DNA of 64,000 bases from an uncultured Lachnobacterium sp. (GTDB lineage: Bacteria > Bacillota > Clostridia > Lachnospirales > Lachnospiraceae). Below, piece by piece: positions 26,839 through 34,580 of this stretch (position 1 is its first letter; every line of letters starts with the position of its first letter). The position numbers were made by a program, and so were the translations under genes. The notes beneath the pieces are model-generated. The model was not told the DNA's origin and ran no database searches. It saw nothing but the letters and a program-made list of their open reading frames with translations. Location of the stretch: contig CALAST010000068.1 in NCBI GenBank assembly GCA_937889225.1, positions 32,535 through 96,534 of the forward strand, given 5' to 3'.

Positions 26839-26893
26839 AAGTGTATATTTACTGTATATAATAATATATACAGTAAATATACACTTATGTCAA
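26839..26893 (-). promoter_or_regulatory. Promoter embedded in a 22-bp-arm palindrome (ABC operon operator)
   Basis: Arms 26839-26860 and 26865-26886 are perfectly complementary with a 4-bp centre. On the minus strand TTGACA (26893-26888), a 17-bp spacer and TATATA (26870-26865) form a near-consensus promoter whose spacer and -10 box lie within the palindrome. A repressor bound here would block it directly. The likely ligand is the YtrA-type GntR protein at 24563-24934. The arms contain AGTGTAT and ACTGTAT half-sites. The rest of the gap (26894-27198) shows nothing else I can name apart from the ribosome site of the next gene. Confidence 0.75.
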
Positions 26894-27198
26894 GGGATAT
26901 TCTTATTTTTTATCCAATATCCTATTCTAACTCTTAACAATATGGGAATGGATAGTGCAAAATTACTATGAAGCCTTAAAATGAATCGTTTCATTTATGA
27001 TAGTGCGAATTTTTTAGCATGGGGATTTAGTAGGAAAATAATTTGTGAAAGAAATACAAACGATGTATCCCAATCAATGAGTTGGACTTGTAAATGTTTT
27101 AACTTTAAGTTAGTTTAGTTGCTATCAACATCACGTTGTTTTACTAAGGTAAAGATTGGAAATATAATCTAACTATAAAATATTTAGGAGGCACTAGT

Positions 27199-27861
27199 AT
27201 GCAAAGTAATATTGGAGAAACTATTTGCCAATATAGGCAAATGTGTAAAATGACACAAGAAGAATTTGCGTCAAGGATTGGCGTGACTGCACAGGCTGTA
27301 AGTAAGTGGGAGCGTGGCAATGGATTACCAGATGTATCCTTATTAGCTGGAATATGTAAGGTTTTAGGGGTTTCAGCAGGTTCGTTGATTGGAATAGAAG
27401 AAAGAATAGTAGAGAATGGAAATGTTACTGCAGATAAAGAAATAAAAAATAATATGATAGCCGAGCCATTGGTTTTAGAATTTGGAGTTGGCTTAATATC
27501 ATATATAGTTTCAGGACTTGAAACCGATTATGTGAATAAAAAGCGAATGTTACTGGCTAAGAAGACCGGAAAACTAATGCCGCTTTTACGAATTAGAGAT
27601 AATACAGAACTTAAAGAAAATGAGTATCGGATTTCAGCCTTTGATAACCTCTTGTTTACTGCATTTGTTGATAACAAAGAGCAAGAACCTTATAAAAGAA
27701 TAATAGATGATGTTCTGGATGTTTGTGATAAGAATTATGCTGTAATTCTAAATAAGAACATCGTAAAACTCATGATAGACAATTTATCAGAATTGTATCC
27801 GGGGATTGTTAAATGCCCAAACCCATTGATTTTATTGGGTTTTCTCACTCTTTTTATATAA
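27199..27861 (+). CDS. HTH regulator with FlhA-like C-terminal domain, truncated
   Basis: A 220-aa protein. Residues 5-60 are an XRE-type HTH (MTQEEFASRIGVTAQAVSKW). From about residue 88 the sequence follows the cytoplasmic domain of FlhA/FHIPEP export proteins: LVLEFGVGLISYIVSG, then LMPLLRIRDNTELKENEYRI and LMIDNLSELYPGIV. In FlhA that domain continues well past the last motif; here the frame ends KCPNPLILLGFLTLFI inside a hairpin, next to a transposase remnant, so the C-terminus is probably lost. AGGAGGC precedes the ATG. Regulatory role inferred; the FlhA likeness is from memory of the motifs. Confidence 0.65.
   Translation: MQSNIGETICQYRQMCKMTQEEFASRIGVTAQAVSKWERGNGLPDVSLLAGICKVLGVSAGSLIGIEERIVENGNVTADKEIKNNMIAEPLVLEFGVGLISYIVSGLETDYVNKKRMLLAKKTGKLMPLLRIRDNTELKENEYRISAFDNLLFTAFVDNKEQEPYKRIIDDVLDVCDKNYAVILNKNIVKLMIDNLSELYPGIVKCPNPLILLGFLTLFI
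27819..27845 (+). terminator. Hairpin at the 3' end of the HTH-FlhA gene
   Basis: AAACCCA and TGGGTTT with an 11-nt loop, then a T-rich stretch (TTCTCACTCTTTTT). It overlaps the last codons of the open frame, supporting the idea that the gene end was replaced by other DNA, possibly an insertion-sequence end. Confidence 0.5.
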
Positions 27862-27925
27862 ATTTTCTCTCCACTTATGATAAAATATAGCTATCAACAA
27901 ACATCCCACTCATAAGAGGAGGAGA

Positions 27926-28102
27926 AAATTTATAACTACATTTCAACACATGGCTTACTGTCTTATGTCTTCACAAGTTGCTTCCTGCCCGGATACCAAG
28001 CAGCAGTACATCACTAGACATTTTTGTTATGCTGATAAATTTGCCATTCTCACCAATGGGCTTGGTATTGTAAGAGATATCGCCTTTTTGGATGACGATT
28101 AA
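27926..28102 (+). mobile_element. Transposase remnant
   Basis: An open stretch of 58 codons to a TAA, without a proper start, reads TKQQYITRHFCYADKFAILT then NGLGIVRDIAFLDDD. This resembles the interior of DDE-type transposases common in Lachnospiraceae (a segment rich in H-F-C-Y-A-D-K-F and NGLGIVRDI). Both ends are missing. It lies 65 bp after the truncated HTH-FlhA gene and just before the end of the macrodomain fusion gene. Confidence 0.5.
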
Positions 28103-28154
28103 TAATTACCTATACAGGATTCCATCCTCATTAGTTGCTTAGTTCAATTTTTGT

Positions 28155-30851
28155 CTAACTTTTTTTCTTTCTAAACAATTTTCCAAATATCCCTTTCAAC
28201 GTAGGCAGATTCATATAATTATTTAAATCATTCATAAGCTCATCGCAATTTTGATATCTGTTATCACGGTTTGGTTCAATGCATTTAGAAATAATATATT
28301 CCAAGCCTTTAGGAAGTGATGGCTTAATTTGACGGATAGGCCCAATTTCATATGGTGGTTTTCCAGGATTTATACCTGTTATAAGATAATACATAGTCAT
28401 ACCCAACTTAAAAATATCCGTACGTGCATCTATTCGTCCACATCCGCCAAATTCTTCGGGAGCTGAATATCCTATAGTTCCCCAATAGGAAGTACCTTTA
28501 TCGTTTATTAAATCAGACATTTTTACAATTCCAAAATCCATTACTTTAAGATGTTGATTTTTCATAACAAATACATTTGCCGGTTCCATACTCCTATAAC
28601 TATATGGTGGTGTTAAATTATGTAAATAGCGAAGCATATCACATAATTCCTTTGCCCATTCAATTACTAACCATGCAGGTTGTCCACCAAACTTTTTTAC
28701 AATTGACTCTAATGATTCACCTTCTATGTACTCTTTAACAATAAAAATATTATCTTCATCTTCTAAAACATCTACCACTAATGGTATTACAGGATGACTA
28801 AGTATCATCATCTTATGAGCCTTTTGAAGTATTGTTTCCATTTGTTGAATATTGTAGTTCTTATTTGCTTTATCCCAAAGATTCATTATCCACATCTTCT
28901 TTAACATCACATCTTCTAAAAGATATGTTTTATAAAAGCTACTCTCCACTAATAACTTAATTACATGATACGAATTAAAACAATGGTCTGATATTGTTTT
29001 ACCAATATATTTATCTTGTAGTGTTTCTGTTTTATCTATTGAATATGGATTAATATCTATAGTTTTATCCATTTTGAATAACATTGGTTTACTTGCACCC
29101 GCAATATCATCATTTAAACTACTCCATAGCGGTATGTATACTTCTTTCCCACATTTAGTACATTTATAAAAGTCATAATCACCATTTTGTCCAATCAACT
29201 CATATTCATGCTCATCTTCAAGGCATTCTTTTTTAGCCATTGAACTTATAATCATTTCTGCTATTGTATTCATACCATCACTTGTTGGATGAGAACCATC
29301 TATAGTATCATACGGCATTTTATATTCATATAAATCAATTAAATTACATGAATTTCTTTTCACAGCCTCTCTTATAATATCATTATATTCTTCTATATGC
29401 GTGCCCGCATAACTATGAGGAAATGAAAAATTTGAATTTTTTGAAATGTAAGTCTCGCTCAATGTGCAGCACCAAATCTCACTTTTCGGATAATTTGCTA
29501 TAAGCTTTTTAAGCATGATATCATATGCATCTGAAAAAAATTCATTATCATTCTCTCTTAATATACGTGTTTCACTTCCCGTATTCACTCCAAATGCCCA
29601 ATCATTAGTTCCAAGATACACTATTATTATATCCGGCTTGACATCATTAATATGTAATGATGAAGTTCTCTCGTCAGAACAACCGGACGGAAACAACTCC
29701 TTACTGTTTGATAGCTTTGTCACTCTGCTTCCAGACCACGAATTGTTTATCAACAATTCTCCGCCAAAATAACTAATGACTTTATCCCACCATGTATCTT
29801 CCATACAAATAACATTGGATTTTTCACAATTTTCTCCTGTATAAAATACCTTATATCCTCTTGGATTATACCCCTCAAGTGTGCTTATGGAATCCCCTAT
29901 AATTGCAAACTGCTTTCCATAATATATATTCTTCTCCTGCCACGAAAAAAATTTTTGCTCATCTGTTACAAATCTCTCTTTGAATAATGTCGGCATTCTT
30001 GTAAATCTCCGCTCTACAGGATATTGTAATAGACAACATTCTCCCTCTGCTATATATAAAGAAAATTGTTCTCTAAAAGTCATAAGATTTGAACACATAT
30101 TACCGGTAGGTTTTATCGCAAACACAATTTGTTTAAATGCTGTAAAATAATTATTTTCTTCCATTACTTGCTTAAATGCTGATGCAACTATAAGTGGAGG
30201 ATTTTTGAATGCACCACATCCAAAAGCACCTAAGACAATAACATCTACATTATTATCTCTTGCTGCTTCAAAGATATTTTTAATTCTTTTTTTTAATAAG
30301 GAAAGAAGTGCTGTCGAATTTGTATACTTTCGTTTTGCGATATATGGTGCTGCACATGTGATTACATCTACATTAAACCAGTTTTCTTGCGGTAACAATT
30401 GTGGAACTGCATCATCATTCTTAAATACAAGCACATCCTTTGTATATATCAATCTATCTGAATAGAAATGATTTTTTAAATCTCTATGATAATCATAAAA
30501 TTCTTCAAAAACATTCTCATTACTTATACATGCATAAAGATTGCTGCTTCTGCAAAGACATTCCTCCTGTGCCATTGCACCATTCCAAATACCACCACCG
30601 GGATATTCGGGATTTGCAAAGTTTAGTACTGCCACTCTCCCAAACTGACAAAAACTCTTTGCAATATGAAATGTAGTTTCGGAATAAACACTAACACCTC
30701 CATGCTCACACTTCATTTTAACTGCAGATATAAAATTTTCTTTATAAACCTTGTTTGATTGAATAGAGATGGTTGTGCTTTTATCTATGTTACCTTCTTT
30801 AGACATTTGTAATGTATTTTGAAAACAAGCTATTAGTTCTTTTCTTCTCAT
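28155..30851 (-). CDS. PARG-like macrodomain / SGNH hydrolase / zinc ribbon / pseudokinase fusion
   Basis: An 898-aa cytoplasmic multidomain protein. Residues 1-255: bacterial-type poly(ADP-ribose) glycohydrolase (TIGR02452-like) with the signature GGGIWNGAMAQEE (near 84) and VIVLGAFGCGAFKNPP. Residues 315-525: SGNH/GDSL hydrolase with GDSIST (near 319), GTND and DGSHP (near 520). Near 565: a CTKCG zinc-ribbon half-motif. Residues 610-870: a kinase fold close to the locus kinase at 55981, but the VAIK lysine is replaced (MWIMNL) and the HRD-type loop reads YRSMEPAN, lacking Asp and Lys; DFG is kept. The tail is basic (LFRKKKS). The start at 30851 has GAGG and fits the family; 30914 is the alternative. 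Last gene of the secretion locus. Role unknown. Confidence 0.85.
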   Translation of the reverse strand: MRRKELIACFQNTLQMSKEGNIDKSTTISIQSNKVYKENFISAVKMKCEHGGVSVYSETTFHIAKSFCQFGRVAVLNFANPEYPGGGIWNGAMAQEECLCRSSNLYACISNENVFEEFYDYHRDLKNHFYSDRLIYTKDVLVFKNDDAVPQLLPQENWFNVDVITCAAPYIAKRKYTNSTALLSLLKKRIKNIFEAARDNNVDVIVLGAFGCGAFKNPPLIVASAFKQVMEENNYFTAFKQIVFAIKPTGNMCSNLMTFREQFSLYIAEGECCLLQYPVERRFTRMPTLFKERFVTDEQKFFSWQEKNIYYGKQFAIIGDSISTLEGYNPRGYKVFYTGENCEKSNVICMEDTWWDKVISYFGGELLINNSWSGSRVTKLSNSKELFPSGCSDERTSSLHINDVKPDIIIVYLGTNDWAFGVNTGSETRILRENDNEFFSDAYDIMLKKLIANYPKSEIWCCTLSETYISKNSNFSFPHSYAGTHIEEYNDIIREAVKRNSCNLIDLYEYKMPYDTIDGSHPTSDGMNTIAEMIISSMAKKECLEDEHEYELIGQNGDYDFYKCTKCGKEVYIPLWSSLNDDIAGASKPMLFKMDKTIDINPYSIDKTETLQDKYIGKTISDHCFNSYHVIKLLVESSFYKTYLLEDVMLKKMWIMNLWDKANKNYNIQQMETILQKAHKMMILSHPVIPLVVDVLEDEDNIFIVKEYIEGESLESIVKKFGGQPAWLVIEWAKELCDMLRYLHNLTPPYSYRSMEPANVFVMKNQHLKVMDFGIVKMSDLINDKGTSYWGTIGYSAPEEFGGCGRIDARTDIFKLGMTMYYLITGINPGKPPYEIGPIRQIKPSLPKGLEYIISKCIEPNRDNRYQNCDELMNDLNNYMNLPTLKGIFGKLFRKKKS

Positions 30852-30921
30852 TTTAACCTCACTTTCACTTACACTCCAATAACTATACGTCCCTTTTCTA
30901 AGCTCATATTTCATGCACCTA

Positions 30922-30951
30922 AAGTAGGGACTTATTGGGTTCGATTAAATT
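30922..30951. repeat. Boundary motif similar to the segment at 33861-33889
   Basis: TAGGGACTTATTGGGTTCG followed by ATTAAATT resembles TGGGGACTTATTTGATTCGG then TTAAATA at 33862. Both sit immediately after the stop of a secretion-locus gene (FHA protein here, EsaB-like there). Possibly a trace of duplication or insertion. Confidence 0.35.
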
Positions 30952-30974
30952 TATAAATTTTTCACTATTTTTAT

Positions 30975-31526
30975 TTAATTCCTTTTCGCAAAATACACTC
31001 GAAAACTACTGTCTCCCACTTTCAAAATACAGTCATTTTCCAAATACATCGGACTTTCTACTTGAACTCCATTCACATAAGTGTGGTTTGTAGACTGCAT
31101 ATCCTCAATGCATAACCGAGAATTGCTTTCATAAATCATACAATGCGTTTTGGATACCATCTTATCATCGCTCAATAGAAATGTCACTTCATTTGCATAG
31201 ACTTGCTGTCGTCCAATCCACATACGATTATAAAAAGAAAAAGCGTTACTATGGTTATTTTTTAAGTCTAAAAATTCAATATCCCATATCACATTATTTT
31301 TTACTCCGATATAACTTGTTTTTGCTTCATAATTTCCTGCAAAATAAGCTCCTTTTTGCATGTTTAATGTGGATTCTTTCACATTTACACCATTTTTCAC
31401 CAATACTTTTTCCTGTTTCTGATATTGGTTGTTTTGTTCCTGTTGTTTCTTCATATAAAAATAAATGCCACCGGCTATCGCAGCACCAACCGCCACTATT
31501 ACAATCACTATTACCATTTCATTCAT
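30975..31526 (-). CDS. FHA-domain membrane protein
   Basis: A 183-aa protein with an N-terminal membrane anchor (residues 4-25, VIVIVIVAVGAAIAGGIYFY), a ~60-residue linker and a C-terminal FHA domain: WIGR (near 103), SKTHCMIY and QSTNHTYVNG. The Gly-Arg, Ser and His of the phosphothreonine pocket are kept; the usual Asn-Gly is Asn-His then NG. It should face the cytoplasm and bind phosphothreonine marks placed by the kinase at 55981. Lies downstream of the WXG100 genes in the same direction. Confidence 0.85.
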   Translation of the reverse strand: MNEMVIVIVIVAVGAAIAGGIYFYMKKQQEQNNQYQKQEKVLVKNGVNVKESTLNMQKGAYFAGNYEAKTSYIGVKNNVIWDIEFLDLKNNHSNAFSFYNRMWIGRQQVYANEVTFLLSDDKMVSKTHCMIYESNSRLCIEDMQSTNHTYVNGVQVESPMYLENDCILKVGDSSFRVYFAKRN

Positions 31527-31572
31527 TTTTTTCTACCATATGCATTTGCATACATTCTCCTTTGTGTTCTTT

Positions 31573-31845
31573 CTATTCTAATTGCATTATTTTCTGTTCC
31601 AATATGGAAATTTCTTCTTTTGCTTCTTTTAAAAATTGAGAGATTTCCATTAATTTTTCTCTATTTCGATACATTTTCCGTAAAAACTGCACGGATTCCT
31701 CTCCATCCCATGCATACTTTATTTCTTCTGTTATTTCATCCCAATCGAATTTTATCCACTTTTCTAATTGCCAACTTAATTCTTCTATCTTTTCTCTTTG
31801 ATTTTTGATTTTTAAAAAATCAATTTCCGCCTGTCCCATATGCAT
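31573..31845 (-). CDS. WXG100-like small helical protein (WDG)
   Basis: A 90-aa helical-hairpin protein with WDG at the turn (YAWDGEESVQFLRKM) and a second long charged helix, the plan of ESAT-6/WXG100 secretion substrates, here diverged. There is no C-terminal YxxxD/E signal of the classical kind. The ATG two codons downstream is an alternative start. Part of a run of five such genes. Confidence 0.6.
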   Translation of the reverse strand: MHMGQAEIDFLKIKNQREKIEELSWQLEKWIKFDWDEITEEIKYAWDGEESVQFLRKMYRNREKLMEISQFLKEAKEEISILEQKIMQLE

Positions 31846-31865
31846 ATCCTTTTCCTATGTTAATC

Positions 31866-32189
31866 CTATTCAAGAACATTCTGTGGTAAATCTAACTTTA
31901 TGATTTCATTTTCTGTATTTTCATACACATGGGCAATTTTTTCCAAGTCCACAATATGCCCTATAAATCGCTTGAGAATTTCATCAATTTCTTGCTGATA
32001 TTCCAAAAATTCTCTGCAATGTGCCTGATTTGCTTCTCCTTCCCAATATCGCTTGGAATTACAAACCATTTGTTCCATTCTTTGAAAACGTTTTTGTATT
32101 GTTTTAATTTTATGTCTTGCTGCATCGGAGCGTTCTTTTAAAACTTCCGTATTGACTTTAATTCTCACTTCTTCCATACCAACCTGCAT
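31866..32189 (-). CDS. WXG100-like small helical protein (WEG)
   Basis: A 107-aa protein with RYWEGEANQAHCREF at the centre between two amphipathic helices. VNTEVLKERSDAARHKIKTI is the first helix, and ... GHIVDLEKIAHVYENTENEI the second; the latter resembles the conserved LxxIAxxYxxxE end of WXG100 proteins. Probably a secreted or partner Esx-like protein. The gene downstream starts 20 bp after its stop. Confidence 0.75.
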   Translation of the reverse strand: MQVGMEEVRIKVNTEVLKERSDAARHKIKTIQKRFQRMEQMVCNSKRYWEGEANQAHCREFLEYQQEIDEILKRFIGHIVDLEKIAHVYENTENEIIKLDLPQNVLE

Positions 32190-32326
32190 ATTCCTTTCCT
32201 TTGTTTTTACACAAATTCATTCTTATCCTCATTTTGTTTTTGTATCAATAATACAGAATTTTACAATTTTCCATGCAAACATATTCTGCTTTTATATTGG
32301 ATTGACATAAAAATATCCATAAAACA

Positions 32327-32629
32327 TCAAATCGGTATGGAATCAATGAGCCTTTTTATTTCCATTTCGCATTTCTCATATTCCTGCTGTGCATATGTCA
32401 TATGTGCTAAAAAATGCTGTAAACTATCACATATACCATGTATATGTTCCACATCTTCTGCTATTTGCATTTGGTAAGTTTCCCATGCCGGACCTTCCCA
32501 TGCGTTTGCAAGTAATGCCAGTTCTTCGGCAAGCTCGTCCACTTCTTTATGGATTTTTTCGATTTCCGATTGCATTTCCGTTCGGTCTCGTGCCATATCC
32601 TTTGTATCCGCTTTGATAAATTTCTGCAT
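32327..32629 (-). CDS. WXG100-like small helical protein (AWEG)
   Basis: A 100-aa protein with ALLANAWEGPAWETYQMQIA at the hairpin turn, a close match to the WXG100 consensus, and two charged helices. It begins with a TAATG overlap on the stop of the preceding 126-aa gene, so translation is coupled. It is followed by a 137-bp AT-rich gap with no recognised element. Confidence 0.8.
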   Translation of the reverse strand: MQKFIKADTKDMARDRTEMQSEIEKIHKEVDELAEELALLANAWEGPAWETYQMQIAEDVEHIHGICDSLQHFLAHMTYAQQEYEKCEMEIKRLIDSIPI

Positions 32630-33009
32630 TATGTTTCTCCCCTTTCAGATAATGAAAATGGCATTAAGTTTTGATAATGCTGTAATCCGGTAATTTTACT
32701 AACTCCAAATGTTGTCTGTGGATAAAGAATGGTTTCCATATTATAGACATCCGCAATTTTGCTCTCCGTATGTTTGGAAAGCATGATGATGTTATCCAAA
32801 CATGCTTTCATCTGCGTTAGCACTCGGATTTCTTCTTCAATTCCATTGCGGCTTCTATTAATATTCCTATAGATAGGATAGGTTGCTTCGTTTTCTTTTA
32901 AGCTGCCTTCCATGAGTTCTAATTCTTCTTTTATTTTGTATAAAAATGAAACTTGTTCAGGCAGCCTATCTGCGGCTGCCTGAACATTCTTTAAATTCAT
33001 GCTATTCAT
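32629..33009 (-). CDS. Unknown helical protein inside the WXG100 gene run
   Basis: A 126-aa hydrophilic, mostly helical protein without a W-x-G motif. The N-terminus NVQAAADRLPEQVSFLYKIK and the repeated acidic/basic pattern suggest a coiled coil. One-nucleotide overlaps (TAATG) link it to the WXG100 genes on both sides, so its product is made together with them. A dedicated partner or chaperone is a plausible role, but no family is recognised. Confidence 0.65.
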   Translation of the reverse strand: MNSMNLKNVQAAADRLPEQVSFLYKIKEELELMEGSLKENEATYPIYRNINRSRNGIEEEIRVLTQMKACLDNIIMLSKHTESKIADVYNMETILYPQTTFGVSKITGLQHYQNLMPFSLSERGET

Positions 33010-33323
33010 TAAATAATCACATCCGATGATAAGGTGCTTGCCATATCCTGACTTTGTTTTTCTGCTTCCATATAAACTCTTGCCATCTGTTCAAGGTCTG
33101 TGCTGTGTTCCTGTACCATGCGAACCACTTTCTGAATGTCATCTTCCAAACCTTTGAATTTGTTGATGTATGTAAGAGCTGCGTCGCCTTCCCATGCGGA
33201 AGATAAGCCTGTAATCATGCTTACCATTTCGCTTGTGATGTTGCTGATCAGTGATGCCTGATTTCCAAATTCTGATGCTGTATTGATTAATACCTGTGGT
33301 GATACCTTAATGATTCCTTCCAT
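33009..33323 (-). CDS. WXG100 family protein
   Basis: A 104-aa ESAT-6-like protein: first helix VSPQVLINTASEFGNQASLI, turn LSSAWEGDAALTYI, second helix ending DLEQMARVYMEAEKQSQDMA. Typical length and spacing for a secreted WXG100 dimer subunit. AGGAGG precedes the start. Second gene after the 33369 paralog; the pair may form a heterodimer exported by EssC. Confidence 0.9.
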   Translation of the reverse strand: MEGIIKVSPQVLINTASEFGNQASLISNITSEMVSMITGLSSAWEGDAALTYINKFKGLEDDIQKVVRMVQEHSTDLEQMARVYMEAEKQSQDMASTLSSDVII

Positions 33324-33368
33324 TTTAAAATCCTCCTTTTTTACTTTCTGTTATGGATGGGTTTGTTC

Positions 33369-33671
33369 CTATTTGTAGCGTCTTTCTTGTGCAATTTGTG
33401 TGTTTGTAGCTTCTGCCTGCATATATTTTGCTGCGATATTTTCCAAACGTTCTACATAAACTTCTACTGCATTATAGAAATTATTCATCTGGATTCTGTC
33501 TGTTGAAAACGCATTACGGAATGCCTGTCTTGCAGGTCCTTCCCACATTCCGCTTAAATTATTTTCGGTTGCACCTAACTGTTCTACCTGACCTTTAAAC
33601 TGACTGTTTAATTGTCTTAACACTTCTACTTTGTTTCTCAGCTCCTGAATATTAACTGTATAATCTGCCAT
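33369..33671 (-). CDS. WXG100 family protein (EsxA-like)
   Basis: A 100-aa protein with the canonical centre GMWEGPARQAF and the C-terminal pattern VERLENIAAKYMQAE, the Y-x-x-x-E-type export signal of ESAT-6 proteins. CGGAGGAAG lies before the ATG. It is the first of the esx-like run, separated from the EsaB-like gene by 210 bp that contain the inverted repeat at 33817-33875. This is the best candidate for the major secreted substrate. Confidence 0.92.
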   Translation of the reverse strand: MADYTVNIQELRNKVEVLRQLNSQFKGQVEQLGATENNLSGMWEGPARQAFRNAFSTDRIQMNNFYNAVEVYVERLENIAAKYMQAEATNTQIAQERRYK

Positions 33672-33816
33672 CTTTCTTCCTCCGTTTTCTTTCTTGTTCG
33701 ATGTGTTTTTTGATAATCTTATTTTAACTTTATTTTGATTTTTTTGTGCTTTTTATGACAAAATGCACGTTTCTCGGATAAATGACCTTCAGTTGGAGCT
33801 TTCACTCCATCTGATA

Positions 33817-33875
33817 CAAATAAGTCCCCTGACCCACACTTAATGCTCCGCACATTTGAAATGGGGACTTATTTG
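33817..33875. repeat. 13-bp perfect inverted repeat between esaB-like and esxA-like genes
   Basis: CAAATAAGTCCCC (33817-33829) and GGGGACTTATTTG (33863-33875) enclose 33 bp. A second small stem, GGAGCTTTCACTCC, follows at 33795-33808. It could be an mRNA processing or attenuation structure setting EsxA levels, or the fused ends of a lost insertion element. A related single motif is found at 30922. Confidence 0.6.
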
Positions 33876-33881
33876 ATTCGG

Positions 33882-34130
33882 TTAAATACACAACAGGCAA
33901 CTTCCCGTCACAAGTCCGACTTCCTGTGCCGTGCGATTTTCTGAAAGACGTATTCCGGTTTCTTTGTCCCAAATAAGCAAACGTTCCGCATCTCCCTTTA
34001 CCATGCATTGTTCTTTTCTGCAAATCATATCTATAATTTCGATTTTCACTTCGGATAACCGCACATGCTCATCAATTTGAAAATCATATTTTTTCCCCAA
34101 CATAGGAACTTCAATATCCACAATAATCAT
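33882..34130 (-). CDS. esaB: EsaB/YukD-like ubiquitin-fold protein
   Basis: An 82-aa protein, MIIVDIEVPMLGKKYDFQID onwards, with the beta-grasp pattern of EsaB/YukD: a strand pair, a helix (VRLSEVKIEIIDMI), and ETGIRLSENRTAQEVGLVTG at the end. EsaB is a conserved cytoplasmic component of Firmicutes type VII systems. The start at 34130 has GGAGATGCGAA and overlaps the end of the preceding gene by 20 nt. Identity rests on size, pattern and position. Confidence 0.8.
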   Translation of the reverse strand: MIIVDIEVPMLGKKYDFQIDEHVRLSEVKIEIIDMICRKEQCMVKGDAERLLIWDKETGIRLSENRTAQEVGLVTGSCLLCI

Positions 34131-34580
34131 TTCGCATCTCCTTTTTCCAATTTTCAAATGCAGCCATTTGAAAGAATCTTAATTTTACTGTATCACGTTT
34201 TTTCCAGTACCGTTCGCTTACTACAATCCCGTTCTCGGAAACATAACAAAAATATTCCATGCTTTCTTTATGGGAAATATTTTCTGTGTAAGAAATTTGT
34301 TCTGTAGGTTCTGCACTCCAAATATATTGCTGCGTAGGTGATTTCATAATTTGCAGCATTTGTTGTACATCTTTGCGTATGAAAAAGCCGTCGCTTCCCG
34401 CAATAATAATTCCGTTTCTCTCCATATGTGCCATTGCATATAAAATATCTTCTTCAGAAAACACTTTTTGCGGCATATAAACACCGTTTATTTCAGAAAC
34501 GCCGCACGCATGAAGAAGAATTTTTATTTCATCAAAGGTAAATAAAATACCATTATCCACTACTTTTGCTAATTCTTCAT
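34111..34580 (-). CDS. Unknown secretion-locus protein
   Basis: A 156-aa protein beginning at GTG (34580), which overlaps the TGA of the LytTR gene by 4 nt (GTGA) and has GGGGAGGG upstream. It is soluble and mixed alpha/beta, with an N-terminal helical part that looks like a winged helix (FTFDEIKILLHACGVSE, DILYAMAHMERNGIIIAG) followed by a strand-rich part. I recognise no family. Its position between regulator and EsaB suggests a chaperone or accessory role. Confidence 0.75.

Noticed and set aside
33802..34023. 73-codon minus-strand frame across the esaB-like 3' end
   Set aside because: Out of frame with the EsaB-like gene, no ribosome site, low-quality composition.
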